The notes: generated from the sequence alone by a model not told the origin. 64,000 bases of DNA from Deltaproteobacteria bacterium (GCA_016927065.1 JAFGNJ010000005.1:239564-303563), one strand, 5' to 3'; numbered from the stretch's first letter, positions 26,702 through 36,009 are shown. A program made the numbers and translations.

Positions 26702-27424
26702 TCATAATTTTACCAACTCATACCCCCCCCAAGCCCCCAGGGCATCTGCCACGATGATCACTATCCCCTCCACGCCGGGGATGGTGCGTCCCCATTCCAA
26801 TGCCTGCTCGATATCACCCTTGCCCTGCACCAGGTTTCCCACGGCCGTGGCCGCCGCATCGGCCAATGCTGTCGAGGAAGAGATCACGCAGACCGCGTCC
26901 GCCTTGCCGAAGCTTGTGGAGTGCCCTACCGTACCCGATGAGGTACAGATCCCCACTGGCGTTCGTTCCGGTGGGACGCGTATCCCCACCCGCATGTTCA
27001 GGGGGGAGCGGTCGGCAAAAATTCCGATCTTCCGCTCGGTACTGCTCTGAAGAAAGATATCACCCCCGTTCTCCACTACCACCTCGGGGGTCTCGGAAAG
27101 AAGTGTCTTCCCCACGAACTCCGCCATGGCGCCGGCTACCCCGGCCATAGGTCCCACCCCGGCCTTTTGGGAGGCGGTCAGCATCTCCCGCACGATCTCC
27201 GGCGCTCGGGGATCAAGCGGAAGGGGAACGAGGCTTTCCACAAAGAGGGGGTTTTCTGTGAGGTAGGACTCAAGCTGGTGTCGAAATGTGATGATCGCCT
27301 CTTCGGCCTCCTGCTCCAAGGGGGTCCGGGCGAGGATATAGAGATCGGTCTCCTTTACCTGGACCCGAAAGGGAACCAGCCCCTCACGTGCCAGCCAACT
27401 CCGGTAGTGACGCTGCCGCCTCAC
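26702..27424 (-). CDS. UPF0280 family protein
   Basis: A 240-residue protein of the UPF0280 family (ApbE-related in some classifications). Conserved blocks: TASQKAGVGPMAGVAGAMAEFVG, VVENGGDIFL, GICTSSGTVGHSTSFGKADAVCV and ALADAAATAVGNLV. No reaction is established. The GTG start overlaps the leuD stop by 4 nt, indicating coupled translation, although there is no known link to leucine synthesis. Confidence 0.88.
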   Translation of the reverse strand: MRRQRHYRSWLAREGLVPFRVQVKETDLYILARTPLEQEAEEAIITFRHQLESYLTENPLFVESLVPLPLDPRAPEIVREMLTASQKAGVGPMAGVAGAMAEFVGKTLLSETPEVVVENGGDIFLQSSTERKIGIFADRSPLNMRVGIRVPPERTPVGICTSSGTVGHSTSFGKADAVCVISSSTALADAAATAVGNLVQGKGDIEQALEWGRTIPGVEGIVIIVADALGAWGGYELVKL

Positions 27425-27921
27425 CCCTGCTCTTTAAGCCGCTTGGCGACGTGTCCCAGCAACCCGCTGTCTCTGATTAACTCCTGCATGAAGGGGGGTA
27501 TGGGCTGCGCCGTAAACGTCGTGCCTCGGGTCACATTGCTGATCCGCCCCGAGGCCAGGTCCACCTCCACCTCATCACCCTCCTGGCTCCCCTGGACCGC
27601 CTCGGGGGACTCCACTATCGGCAAGCCGATATTGAAGGCGTTGCGGTAGAATATCCTGGCAAACCCCTCGGCAATGACACACGACACCCCGGCGGCCTTG
27701 ATGGCGAGGGGGGCATGTTCGCGGGAGGAACCGCATCCAAAGTTCTTCCCGGCCATGATAATGTCCCCCGGTTGGACCCGTTCGACAAAGGCGGCATCGG
27801 CGTCCTCCATACAGTGCCGCGCCAACTCCTGGGGATCCGAGGTGTTCAAGTACCTCGCCGGAATAATAGCATCGGTATCCACGTCGTGCCCGAACCGCCA
27901 GAGCCTTCCTCTAATCTTCAT
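27421..27921 (-). CDS. leuD: 3-isopropylmalate dehydratase small subunit (LeuD family)
   Basis: A 166-residue small subunit of isopropylmalate isomerase or a related (R)-homoaconitase/methylmalate-type enzyme. Typical blocks: GRLWRFGHDVDTDAIIPARYLN, AGKNFGCGSSREHAP and ARIFYRNAFNIGLPI. The large subunit (leuC) is not in this window, at least not adjacent, so leucine pathway versus homoaconitate-type activity cannot be decided. The second ATG of an ATGATG is preferred because it gives 6 nt spacing to AGGGG. Confidence 0.9.
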   Translation of the reverse strand: MKIRGRLWRFGHDVDTDAIIPARYLNTSDPQELARHCMEDADAAFVERVQPGDIIMAGKNFGCGSSREHAPLAIKAAGVSCVIAEGFARIFYRNAFNIGLPIVESPEAVQGSQEGDEVEVDLASGRISNVTRGTTFTAQPIPPFMQELIRDSGLLGHVAKRLKEQG

Positions 27922-28101
27922 CATCGCCCCTCTGTCGTCAAGAAATACTCCTTCTGTTTCTGAATACTGTCAATTTTTCAGAATCCGTTCAAACCCGCAC
28001 GATCGGTATTATCCGGTAAATTACCCCGGCGTGTCAACCTGCATGGGAGATATGGCCGACAGGGGTGTCCGGGAAGAAAAGGGGGTGTTAGGACAAAAGT
28101 T

Positions 28102-28134
28102 AAAAAAGGGGGAAGGGATATCATCCCTTCCCCC
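28102..28134 (-). terminator. Rho-independent terminator after the porin gene
   Basis: On the minus strand a near-perfect hairpin GGGGGAAGGGAT-GAT-ATCCCTTCCCCC is followed by TTTTTT. It starts 26 nt beyond the porin stop codon. Confidence 0.9.
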
Positions 28135-28159
28135 GCAGGTTCTGTCTGATCTGTGATCC

Positions 28160-29560
28160 TTAGAACCGATACATCAAAGCACTTCTGAAGGCCCAGGGAT
28201 CATCAGGCGTTACACCACCATTAAGGCTGAGCCCCTTGTGGGCGAACAGATACCCAAAAGCGGTGTTCCAACTCAGGTTCTTGTAGAGCTTCACTTCGGT
28301 GCCGAAGCAGAACTCCCAGCCGATGCTCTGATCGTCGTCCGCATCGCCGTTATTCTGACTCAACCTGTCTATGGCGTCGCCATCCTCTTCGGTATCACCG
28401 ATGTAGCTGACAGCACCGCCGACCTTGAGCCAGTCGAAGATCTGGTATTCGACATACGCGCCTAACCACCACGCACCGACTAAGTAGGTGGCCGGTAAGT
28501 TACCGGTCATTGGACCACCCACGCCGCCGCTACTCATGAAATAGCCACCTGCACGCCACACGTTATGAATACTCGTCATACCCGCTAAGCCACTGGAGTT
28601 GGGACGGGGGCGCTGGAAGGTGCTGTCACGATTGTCGGCAGTAAAATCATCCCAGTCCCTTCCCATGCAGTAGTACGCCTGCATGCCGACCGTAAGCTTA
28701 TTAATCAGCGCGGCCAAGTCGAACCTCGTGAGCCAGGAACCGTAATTGACATCATTGCCACCGGAAACAGTCCCCGTGCCGTCTGACCAGACAAGGTCTA
28801 ACTCAGGCCTAATGGTTACTGAACCCATGCCGATCTTCCCTTTCAGGTTCAAGCCGAGCCACCACAGCTGCTCATAATCAAGGTTACCCGCAACGAGGTT
28901 ATTAGCACCATATCTCACATTGTTGTACATAAAGTACACCTGCGGTGTAACCGGACCGAGAGGCATGTCGACTGCAAACTGATATATCTCAGTACCGTCG
29001 GCCGCTGTAAATTCATCTGAGTCTGCCGGCTTGGCATATCTAAACATGACGTTCATCTTGATGGGCTCGACCTTGAGGGTCGCTGTTACAGCAGCGCCGT
29101 CATTTGACAGCAAGACCTTGCTGGCAAGACTCACGTCCTGCACACCGATCCGAAACCATAAAGGCAGGTTGGGAGGCATGCGGAAATCGACGTAGCAGTG
29201 CTTTATTTCCACCGCGACTGCATCCGCGCCCCATCTGCCCATGAAGCCACTCCCGCCTGCGCGTGTCGTGGTCCCCTCACCCCAAAAATTGGAGTCCATC
29301 TCGAAGTAAAAGACCCCATACAGGTCAGGGCTGGCCTGCGCCTTGATCAGGAGTCGACCCCTCATGAACATCCAGGAGCTCATCTCATCAAGGTATGCAT
29401 TGTTAGCAGCAAACGGGTTATTCCCTGGAACAGCACCGTTCCTGGCCGCCGCATACATCACGTTGATATACCCGCTGCCGGACCAATCAATGGCCATGGC
29501 AGGTATTGACCACGCAGCCAATATTCCTACTACCAATCCTATTAGTAGTGCCTTTTTCAT
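28160..29560 (-). CDS. Outer-membrane beta-barrel porin-like protein
   Basis: A 466-residue protein with a classic signal peptide (MKKALLIGLVVGILAAWSIPAMA) and a mature part made of alternating amphipathic strands rich in Tyr/Trp/Gly/Asn. It ends in ALMYRF, a terminal Phe typical of BAM substrates. It begins IDWSGSGYINVMYAAARNG, like many deltaproteobacterial porin/OprP-like proteins. No ligand can be named. It is preceded by a good promoter and a ~290-nt leader, and followed by a strong terminator, so it is likely a highly expressed monocistronic gene. Start chosen at the second ATG, 9 nt after AAGGAGG. Confidence 0.8.
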   Translation of the reverse strand: MKKALLIGLVVGILAAWSIPAMAIDWSGSGYINVMYAAARNGAVPGNNPFAANNAYLDEMSSWMFMRGRLLIKAQASPDLYGVFYFEMDSNFWGEGTTTRAGGSGFMGRWGADAVAVEIKHCYVDFRMPPNLPLWFRIGVQDVSLASKVLLSNDGAAVTATLKVEPIKMNVMFRYAKPADSDEFTAADGTEIYQFAVDMPLGPVTPQVYFMYNNVRYGANNLVAGNLDYEQLWWLGLNLKGKIGMGSVTIRPELDLVWSDGTGTVSGGNDVNYGSWLTRFDLAALINKLTVGMQAYYCMGRDWDDFTADNRDSTFQRPRPNSSGLAGMTSIHNVWRAGGYFMSSGGVGGPMTGNLPATYLVGAWWLGAYVEYQIFDWLKVGGAVSYIGDTEEDGDAIDRLSQNNGDADDDQSIGWEFCFGTEVKLYKNLSWNTAFGYLFAHKGLSLNGGVTPDDPWAFRSALMYRF

Positions 29561-29818
29561 CAGCATCTACCTCCTTGTTAAGCTTTTTTAGTGTACTCTT
29601 TTCTCTGATATTCTCTCAATTTCAATCCAACTTTTTTCATATTCCTTAGCTTTTCTCTTAAAAACACTCAATAAAGCTTATTCCTTAGCTACTACTTATA
29701 AGAATTTCTGTTTTCTCACCTCCTTTCAAGTCTTATCCGCTGTATGTATCACCCCCTTTCTTTGTACCTTATGTCCTAATTCCTAGAACTCCATCTCCTC
29801 CGTGCTACTTCACTCTTT
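29561..29818 (-). other. Long 5' leader of the porin gene
   Basis: About 260 nt of low-GC sequence, purine-rich in the minus-strand transcript, with no convincing ORF or tRNA. If the promoter at 29860-29888 is correct, all of it is untranslated leader upstream of the porin start. Confidence 0.4.
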
Positions 29819-29853
29819 AAACCAGTACACCTTAATCTGTCTTCGTACTGGTT
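29819..29853 (-). repeat. Perfect inverted repeat at the predicted 5' end of the porin mRNA
   Basis: AACCAGTAC (29819-29827) and GTACTGGTT (29845-29853) form a perfect 9-bp stem with a 17-nt loop. The predicted transcript start (about 29853) coincides with the outer edge of this stem, so it could be a protective 5' stem-loop or an operator. Confidence 0.5.
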
Positions 29854-29859
29854 AGAGAG

Positions 29860-29888
29860 TTCTTACCATTACCCTCTCGGTCTGTCAA
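29860..29888 (-). promoter_or_regulatory. Sigma-70-type promoter upstream of the porin gene
   Basis: On the minus strand TTGACA (29883-29888) and TAAGAA (29860-29865) are 17 nt apart. The -35 is consensus; the -10 is weak (3 of 6). Confidence 0.5.
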
Positions 29889-30029
29889 GCATTTTTTTGT
29901 TATCCTTGGAACTCACACGACTATGCTCTGGGCCCTTATCTTCTCAGAGGACCACCAGCTATCGCGAAACTCTAATCCATGCTTAACCACACAGAACAGT
30001 AGTATTATCAATGTCTTACCGCTGCCTTG

Positions 30030-31604
30030 TTACTCATATAACTCAAAAACCATGAGGAGGCCCCTGGTGTCCGACTTCAAAAAGTGAGACGACACGGACA
30101 CGGCCACCAATTCATCCCGGCCGTCGTTGTCCACGTCCCTGACCTGAAAGTCGGAAACGTAGCCGGGTATGTCCTGGGTGCGCCAGGCGTTGGTCAGGGC
30201 TATCCCGTCCCAGCTGAGGCCGACAACATAGCCCTTGTCGTATTCCCGGACCCGCTCGATGTGCTTGCCGGTAAGAAATTTATTCACGACGGCAACGACA
30301 TCATCCACCCCGTCGCCGTCCAGGTCTTTGACAAACATCCGCAGGGGGATATAGAGGCGGCGGGAAAAAGGATTAGGGTTACCCCTGCTATCGGCAAGCA
30401 CGGTGGGCCGATCAATGTAGTTGTCGGAACCGCCCATGTCATCTCCCGACTTCCACAGGAAATCGCCCTTCTCGTCGAGCAGCCGCACCGTGTCCATCTC
30501 GTCCGCCACAAGGAATGCCGTGGCCTCGGGATCGGTCAGTCGTCCTGAGGTAAAAGCGTAGATCCATTCAACCTCTTTGGGGAGCGGCCCCTTATCGCCT
30601 GTCTTGAGCCGCTTGCCGACCTTAACCTTCTTATCACCCTTCGCTTCGACTACCCTGATCGGACCGTCAAAGTCCTTCCTGGCCCCCATCCGCTGGGCCA
30701 CCAGGACCTCCCCTCTGTCCGGAACCTTCACAACCCGCAGGTACCAGGCAAGCCCTCTCGCGAGGTAGCGAAAGGCGCCATCCTCGTAATTGAGGACAAA
30801 GGACTGGAGGCTGTCCCCAATGGCGTTGGTGACACAGATCTCCGCCCGCTTGTCCCCGTTGATATCGATCACATCGAGGGTGAGGAAGTTGTGGGCGAAC
30901 GATTCCTGAAACTCACCCACGAGCTTGAGCTCTTTGCCGTCATCACGGTAAATCCAGAGATGGTCGTCGCTTATGACGACGAGCTCGTTCTTGCCGTCAC
31001 CGTCCACGTCGCCGGCATCAACTCCTTTCAAAAACTTCTTGGGGAAAGCCAGCATTTTGGTGTAGCCTACCGCCTGAAACATCAGATGCTCACGCAACTG
31101 ACCGGGCCTCCCTCGCTCATAGGAGGTGGTACGCCCCTGGATGCGGCTGGCGATATCCTGGGCAAAGGTGCCCACTTTGGTCATTACCTCATCTATCCCC
31201 TTGTGCTGGGCGAAGGCGCTGGTGGTGGGACGCGTACCGGGCACATGGACTACCTTGGCGTCGAGACTGATATAATCACCCACCTTGGTGATGCTGCCGT
31301 AGACCACATACTCGGCCCCTACCCTGGCGCCCAGCCAGCGGGCCTGCTGATCGCTGACATCGCCGCCCCGCAGGTCGGCATAGAAACGTTCAACGAGGGG
31401 TTTTTCTACCGCCTCGATCTCACCCTCGACGATAATACGGCTGGAGATGATGTCCCAGATACCATCCCTGAGATAGGAGAGATCCTCTGCGCTGTGGACG
31501 GTGAAGGGGAGAACCGCCACTCGCAGGGGTTGCTGGGCGGTGCTCCAGACGGGGAGGAACATCAGGAGGGCTGCTACCAGTATAATCACCCTCAAAAATC
31601 TCAT
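30030..31604 (-). CDS. Exported protein with an N-terminal CsgG/TolB-like domain and C-terminal FG-GAP/VCBS repeats
   Basis: A 524-residue secreted protein: signal peptide (RFLRVIILVAALLMFLPVWSTA), then about 150 residues (LRVAVLPFTVHSAEDLSYLRDGI ... GAEYVVYGSITKVGDYISLDAKVV) resembling FlgO/CsgG-type or TolB N-terminal nucleotide-like folds, then several calcium-binding beta-propeller repeats (DVDGDGKNEL, DINGDKRAEI, DLDGDGVDDV, DVDNDGRDEL). The repeats probably form a propeller. Function unknown; likely an envelope-associated scaffold. It is upstream of the porin on the same strand but separated by that gene's own promoter. Confidence 0.75.
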   Translation of the reverse strand: MRFLRVIILVAALLMFLPVWSTAQQPLRVAVLPFTVHSAEDLSYLRDGIWDIISSRIIVEGEIEAVEKPLVERFYADLRGGDVSDQQARWLGARVGAEYVVYGSITKVGDYISLDAKVVHVPGTRPTTSAFAQHKGIDEVMTKVGTFAQDIASRIQGRTTSYERGRPGQLREHLMFQAVGYTKMLAFPKKFLKGVDAGDVDGDGKNELVVISDDHLWIYRDDGKELKLVGEFQESFAHNFLTLDVIDINGDKRAEICVTNAIGDSLQSFVLNYEDGAFRYLARGLAWYLRVVKVPDRGEVLVAQRMGARKDFDGPIRVVEAKGDKKVKVGKRLKTGDKGPLPKEVEWIYAFTSGRLTDPEATAFLVADEMDTVRLLDEKGDFLWKSGDDMGGSDNYIDRPTVLADSRGNPNPFSRRLYIPLRMFVKDLDGDGVDDVVAVVNKFLTGKHIERVREYDKGYVVGLSWDGIALTNAWRTQDIPGYVSDFQVRDVDNDGRDELVAVSVSSHFLKSDTRGLLMVFELYE

Positions 31605-31761
31605 AATAACCTCTTTCCGGGATCAAACCTCCGCACAGACATAACACCCTCTCTCTTGCGGGACATGGCACATCGCAGGTGAGAAAACACCATTCATGCC
31701 ACGGAGGTGACCCCCCTATTGAATTTACCTCATAATAGCCGTTTCATTTGTTTTGTCAATT

Positions 31762-31787
31762 AAAAAGGCGGTGCGTGAAGCACCGCC
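31762..31787 (-). terminator. Rho-independent terminator after the enoyl-CoA hydratase gene
   Basis: On the minus strand GGCGGTGC-TTCAC-GCACCGCC is followed by TTTTTAATT. It lies about 100 nt past the stop codon at 31889. Confidence 0.8.
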
Positions 31788-31888
31788 TTCACAAAGACCA
31801 TATATTCCCCATCTACCCACAGGTACACAAGACCTCATTCCCGAAAAACCTGCGCCATACTGATCCGGGCGCCTGATCCAACTCTGTC

Positions 31889-32668
31889 CTACCGATCTTT
31901 AAAAACGGGGGAGCGTTTCTCAACAAAGGCCCGTAATCCCTCCCGGCCATCCTCGGAGGTATAGGAAAGGACAAAGCACTCCCCTTCGTAGACGAGGGCG
32001 GAGTGGAGGTCCATATTGATGCCGTGGTTTACGGCGAGTTTGATCATCTTGAGGGCCACGGCGGGCTTTTCAGCGATGGCGGATGCCAAAGCCATGACCT
32101 CTTCCATCAGCTTATCGGCGGGGCAAACCTTGCTCACGACGCCCAACTGAAGCGCTGTTTGCGCATCAAACATATCACCGGTAAACAAGAGTTCCTTGGC
32201 CCGAGCGGTCCCGATCAATCGGGAAAGCCTTTGGGTAGCCCCTCCGCCGGGGATGATCCCCAGCGTAATCTCCGGCTGGCCGAAGCGCGCCCCCTCTGAG
32301 GCTATGCGCAGATCACAACAGAGGGCAAGCTCCAGCGCGCCCCCCAGGGCGAGCCCGTTGATGACGGCGATGACCGGTTTCTCAATGGCCGCCACCCGCT
32401 CAGAGGCATCCCGGGAACAGGCCCAGAAATCCCTGATCTCAGCCACCGACTTCCCCTCCACCTCCTTGACGTCGAGACCGGCGGCAAAGGCCTTCTCCCC
32501 GGCCCCGGTTATAATTACCACCTTCACCTCGGGATCGGCGTTGAGTTCCCCCGTAACCTGGGTGAGTTCCTCGTACATCCGGCGGTTCAAGGGGTTCATG
32601 GGTGGGCGGTTGAGGGTAACGGTGGCAATCCGCTCCTTCTTCTCAAGGATGATAGTTTCGTACGCCAT
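31889..32668 (-). CDS. Enoyl-CoA hydratase/isomerase family protein (crotonase-like)
   Basis: A 259-residue crotonase-fold enzyme. AGEKAFAAGLDVKEVEG and INGLALGGALELALCCDLRIASEGARFGQPEITLGIIPGGG include the oxyanion-hole glycine region and the family signature; both catalytic-type glutamates (GALELA and PEITLG contexts) are present. It probably hydrates short-chain enoyl-CoAs. It lies 12 nt downstream of a 3-hydroxyacyl-CoA dehydrogenase gene, so together they interconvert crotonyl-, 3-hydroxybutyryl- and acetoacetyl-CoA. Confidence 0.9.
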   Translation of the reverse strand: MAYETIILEKKERIATVTLNRPPMNPLNRRMYEELTQVTGELNADPEVKVVIITGAGEKAFAAGLDVKEVEGKSVAEIRDFWACSRDASERVAAIEKPVIAVINGLALGGALELALCCDLRIASEGARFGQPEITLGIIPGGGATQRLSRLIGTARAKELLFTGDMFDAQTALQLGVVSKVCPADKLMEEVMALASAIAEKPAVALKMIKLAVNHGINMDLHSALVYEGECFVLSYTSEDGREGLRAFVEKRSPVFKDR

Positions 32669-32680
32669 GGATCGCTCCTT

Positions 32681-33544
32681 CTACTTTTTATCGTACTTGT
32701 ACCAGCCTTCTTTGGTCTTTCTTCCCAGCTTGCCGGCACGGATCATGTTCTTCAGGGTTATGGGAGTCACGTGCTTCAGTTCCTGGTTGAGCTCCCGGTG
32801 AAAGTACTCATTGACGTGATAATTGATGTCGAGGCCGGTCAGATCCATCAGCTCAAAGGGCCCCATGGGGTGATTCAGTCCCCCCTTAACCGAGGTGTCA
32901 ATATCCTCAATCGATGCCACCCCCTCTTCGTAGAGCCGAATGGCCTCCATCACCTGGACGATCATGAGCCGGTTGACGATAAAACCCGGCACATCCTTTT
33001 TTACGATGACAGGCAATTTGCCTAATTTCTCCGACAACTCCTTTGTTGCGGCAACCGTCTCATCGCTGGTGTCCATACCTTTGATGACCTCGACGAGCTT
33101 CATCATCGGGACCGGATTGAAAAAGTGCATCCCCACCACCTTGGCCGTGCGCTTGGTGGCCGCCCCGATCTCGGTAATGGACATGGAGGAGGTATTGGTG
33201 GCCAAGATGACCTCCGGACGGGTGATACTCTCCACCTCCTGAAAAACCTTCTTCTTCAGCTCCAAGTCCTCCAGGACGGCCTCGATGACGAAATCGGCAT
33301 CCTTCATGTCCGCGACGTTCGTGGTACCTGTGATTCTCCCGAGGATCTTCTTCTTGTCATCCTCGGAGAGCTTCCCCTTCTCCACGCTTTTGGAAAGGAA
33401 ACCCTCGATGGTCTTGAACCCCCGCTGGACAAACTCATCGGCTATATCCCGCATGACCACCTCAAAACCCGCTTGGGCACAGACCTGGGCAATGCCATTA
33501 CCCATGGCACCGGTCCCCAACACCCCTATCTTTTTAATCTCCAT
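32681..33544 (-). CDS. hbd: 3-hydroxybutyryl-CoA dehydrogenase
   Basis: A 287-residue NAD(P)-dependent 3-hydroxyacyl-CoA dehydrogenase. The Rossmann motif IGVLGTGAMGNGIAQVCAQAG is at the N-terminus, GMHFFNPVPMMKLVEVI contains the catalytic His, and the C-terminal domain has GLNHPMGPFELMDLTGLD. Length matches Hbd of butyrate-forming and aromatic-degrading anaerobes. First of a two-gene operon with the crotonase-like gene. The direction (oxidative or fermentative) is not shown by sequence. Confidence 0.93.
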   Translation of the reverse strand: MEIKKIGVLGTGAMGNGIAQVCAQAGFEVVMRDIADEFVQRGFKTIEGFLSKSVEKGKLSEDDKKKILGRITGTTNVADMKDADFVIEAVLEDLELKKKVFQEVESITRPEVILATNTSSMSITEIGAATKRTAKVVGMHFFNPVPMMKLVEVIKGMDTSDETVAATKELSEKLGKLPVIVKKDVPGFIVNRLMIVQVMEAIRLYEEGVASIEDIDTSVKGGLNHPMGPFELMDLTGLDINYHVNEYFHRELNQELKHVTPITLKNMIRAGKLGRKTKEGWYKYDKK

Positions 33545-33931
33545 CCTTAGTTACCCTCCCTTATGTAGGTATATAAAATCGTAAAAAACAAGATCTTACT
33601 CGTGCTCATCACTGAACCGCACAGTACGTATTTGCTTAGTATAATTGCCCTAGAATGTCAAGCTCCTTTTGCGAAACTTTTCATAAAATCTCCCTCTTAT
33701 CCTTGAATTCCTTGCAAAGATTACCCAAAAGCGACTGACCAAAGGCCCCTCCTCCTTGACAGGAAAGAAGCTTCGATCTATCTTACCGCAAGATACCTTA
33801 CATCACATCCGGGGCAAGGAGAAGCGGGGCACGTCTTGTCTATGGCGGGATTGAATTCCTCTCCGGTAAATGATATGTTCACAAGCAGTGTCGCGGACTT
33901 ACTCCCATAATTGAGGTATAGGGACAAACGG
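33545..33931. other. Intergenic region between hbd and the resB-like gene
   Basis: About 390 bp between divergent genes. A minus-strand frame (33778-34077) ends in a Cys/Pro-rich stretch (TCPASPCPGCDVRYLAV), but its 5' half overlaps resB and no start signal supports it. TTGACA on the minus strand near 33656 and TATAAT on the plus strand near 33638 are present without a properly spaced partner, so promoters are likely here but not assigned. Confidence 0.35.
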
Positions 33932-35038
33932 GTGAAGCAAAACAAAAAAAGGTCTAAACAAAGGGAAAAAAGAGGAAACTTTTTTTCTTTCATCATTAAC
34001 TTCCTCTCCTCCCTCAAATTGACCATCCCACTCCTGATCATACTGGCGGGGTTATCCATCATCGGGACCGTGATCACCCAAAACGCCTCCGAGGCCGAGT
34101 ACCTCCAGCGTTACAGCAAAGAGACCTATTATTTTATGAAAGGACTCGGCCTCTTTAATATGTATCACTCGTTGTGGTTCATGGGGGTGCTGGTCCTCTT
34201 GGTGATCAACTTAATCGCCTGTTCCTGGAAGCGCCTCCCCGGTGTATGGCGGCAGGTGCGCAAGACCAAGAGCGGCTACGCCCGCTTGGGGACCTACCTC
34301 ACCCACCTGAGCGTCCTCCTCATCTTGGCTGGGGGCCTCATCGGCGCGATTTGGGGGGCGAAGGGGTACGTGGAAATTGTGGAGGGGGAGACCGTAGCAC
34401 GGATCTTACTCAGAAAACTTCAATGGATGATGCGGCCGTTGAGTTTTGTGGTGCGCTGCGACGCCTTTCGAGTCGATTTTTACCCAGACGGTTCCCCCAA
34501 AGAATATATCAGTACCCTCACCTTTTTTGAGGGAGAGCAGGTAGTACTGGACCATGTGCCACTGCGGGTAAACCAGCCCATATCATATAAGGGACTCAAC
34601 TTTTATCAGAGCGATTATGGGATAATAAGCGTTTCCCCCATCGTGGAGGTGAGGGGGAAAGGGGCTTTTCACACCATGCAACTCAAACAAGGGGAGCCAC
34701 AGCCCATTCCCGGGACCGAGGTCTATCTCGGCTTTATGCAATATCGGGGGGCGGTTCACGGCCATGGAGAAGCAATCCTGCTGGTCCTCTTTCCCCCCGA
34801 CTCAGAGCCGGAAGGGTTTTGGCTCTTCAAGGGCAATCCAGGCATGGAAGGCCTGCAGGTCGGTGATTTTTCCTTTATTTTTGAAGATTTAGAACAGAGG
34901 TATTATACGGGGATACAGGTCGCCCACAACCCTGGGGTGTCCGTCGTCTGGGTGGGGTGCTCCCTGTTGGTGATCGGGATGATGGTGACCTTTACCCTTC
35001 GCCGACCGCCGAAGGGCACGCCATCGCAGGACACCTAA
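33932..35038 (+). CDS. ResB-like cytochrome c biogenesis protein
   Basis: A 368-residue membrane protein of the ResB/Ccs1 family, which works with a CcsA-type partner in system II cytochrome c maturation. It has a basic N-terminus, transmembrane segments (FSFIINFLSSLKLTIPLLIILAG; SLWFMGVLVLLVINLIA; GTYLTHLSVLLILAGGLIGAIWG), a periplasmic domain with PLRVNQPISYKGLNFYQSDYG, and a final helix near the C-terminus. ccsA is not in the window. The GTG at 33932 follows AGGGA; the track start at 33911 is a TTG without a clear ribosome-binding site. Confidence 0.85.
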   Translation: MKQNKKRSKQREKRGNFFSFIINFLSSLKLTIPLLIILAGLSIIGTVITQNASEAEYLQRYSKETYYFMKGLGLFNMYHSLWFMGVLVLLVINLIACSWKRLPGVWRQVRKTKSGYARLGTYLTHLSVLLILAGGLIGAIWGAKGYVEIVEGETVARILLRKLQWMMRPLSFVVRCDAFRVDFYPDGSPKEYISTLTFFEGEQVVLDHVPLRVNQPISYKGLNFYQSDYGIISVSPIVEVRGKGAFHTMQLKQGEPQPIPGTEVYLGFMQYRGAVHGHGEAILLVLFPPDSEPEGFWLFKGNPGMEGLQVGDFSFIFEDLEQRYYTGIQVAHNPGVSVVWVGCSLLVIGMMVTFTLRRPPKGTPSQDT

Positions 35039-35142
35039 GCGGACACGGAAGCCGGCGTTATGGCGCCTCGCCAGAACAATAAGATGACCGGAAGGGTTAC
35101 TGATGAATCCTGCCAAAGGCAAGGCATCTGAAGAGAACGAGA

Positions 35143-35970
35143 ATGCCAGGTAAGGTAAAAGTCATCGTGCTGGCGGGCAACGGTATTAACTGCGAATATG
35201 AAACCGCCTATGCCTGCACGGCGGCGGGGGCGAATACAGTCGACACCGTCCACATCAATGAACTCCTCAGAGGAGAATATGCCGTGGGCAACTATCACCT
35301 CCTGTGCCTGCCGGGGGGATTCCTGGATGGAGATGATCTGGGGGCGGCCAAGGCCTGCGCCAATCGCTTCCGCCATGCCACCATTGCTAACACGGGGGAG
35401 CGGTTTTGGGATCAGATGTTGCACTATATTGAGCGCGGAGGGCTGATCTTCGGGATCTGCAACGGGTTCCAGCTCATGGCTAAACTGGGCCTCGTACCCG
35501 CTCTGGAGGGCGGGTACGGTGAGCAAAAGATAACGTTGACCTTTAACGATTCTGGCCGCTTTGAGGACCGATGGGTACACCTAAAAGTCAACACGGCATC
35601 CCCCTGCGTCTTTACCAAGGGTATGGAGAAGGTCTATCTTCCGGTAAGACACGGCGAAGGGAAATTCGTCGCCGCGGATCATTCGATCACCTCGCAGCTT
35701 AAAAAGAAGGGATTGATCTGCCTCCAATACAGCGACGAAGCCTGCCGAGAGGCAACTATGGAGTACTCCTTAAACCCCAATGGATCTTTCAACGGGGTGG
35801 CGGGGATATGTGATGAGACAGGCAGGATCTTTGGGCTCATGCCCCATCCCGAGGCCTACCTCCACCGGACCAATCATCCTCGATGGACCAGGGAGGAGCT
35901 TCCCGAAGAGGGGGCGGGGCTCGCCTTTTTTAAAAATGCTATAACGTATATCAGGGAGCACCTATGCTGA
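35143..35970 (+). CDS. purQ: Phosphoribosylformylglycinamidine synthase, glutaminase subunit PurQ
   Basis: Supplies ammonia from glutamine for the fourth step of purine synthesis. A class I glutamine amidotransferase with the nucleophile Cys in GLIFGICNGFQLMAKLG and the His/Glu pair in GLMPHPEAYLHRTNHP. The VIVLAGNGINCEYET start and the LPGGFLDGDD region fit PurQ. At 275 residues it is longer than the common ~230-residue form and matches the long PurQ type. purL and purS are not next to it. Confidence 0.9.
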   Translation: MPGKVKVIVLAGNGINCEYETAYACTAAGANTVDTVHINELLRGEYAVGNYHLLCLPGGFLDGDDLGAAKACANRFRHATIANTGERFWDQMLHYIERGGLIFGICNGFQLMAKLGLVPALEGGYGEQKITLTFNDSGRFEDRWVHLKVNTASPCVFTKGMEKVYLPVRHGEGKFVAADHSITSQLKKKGLICLQYSDEACREATMEYSLNPNGSFNGVAGICDETGRIFGLMPHPEAYLHRTNHPRWTREELPEEGAGLAFFKNAITYIREHLC

Positions 35971-36009
35971 ACATAAATAAAATACTTTTGGCGCAAAGGG
36001 GGTGAAACG

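Noticed and set aside
33778-34077. Minus-strand ORF with a Cys/Pro-rich end (TCPASPCPGCD)
   Set aside because: Its 5' half overlaps the resB-like coding region, and there is no ribosome-binding site; left as non-coding.
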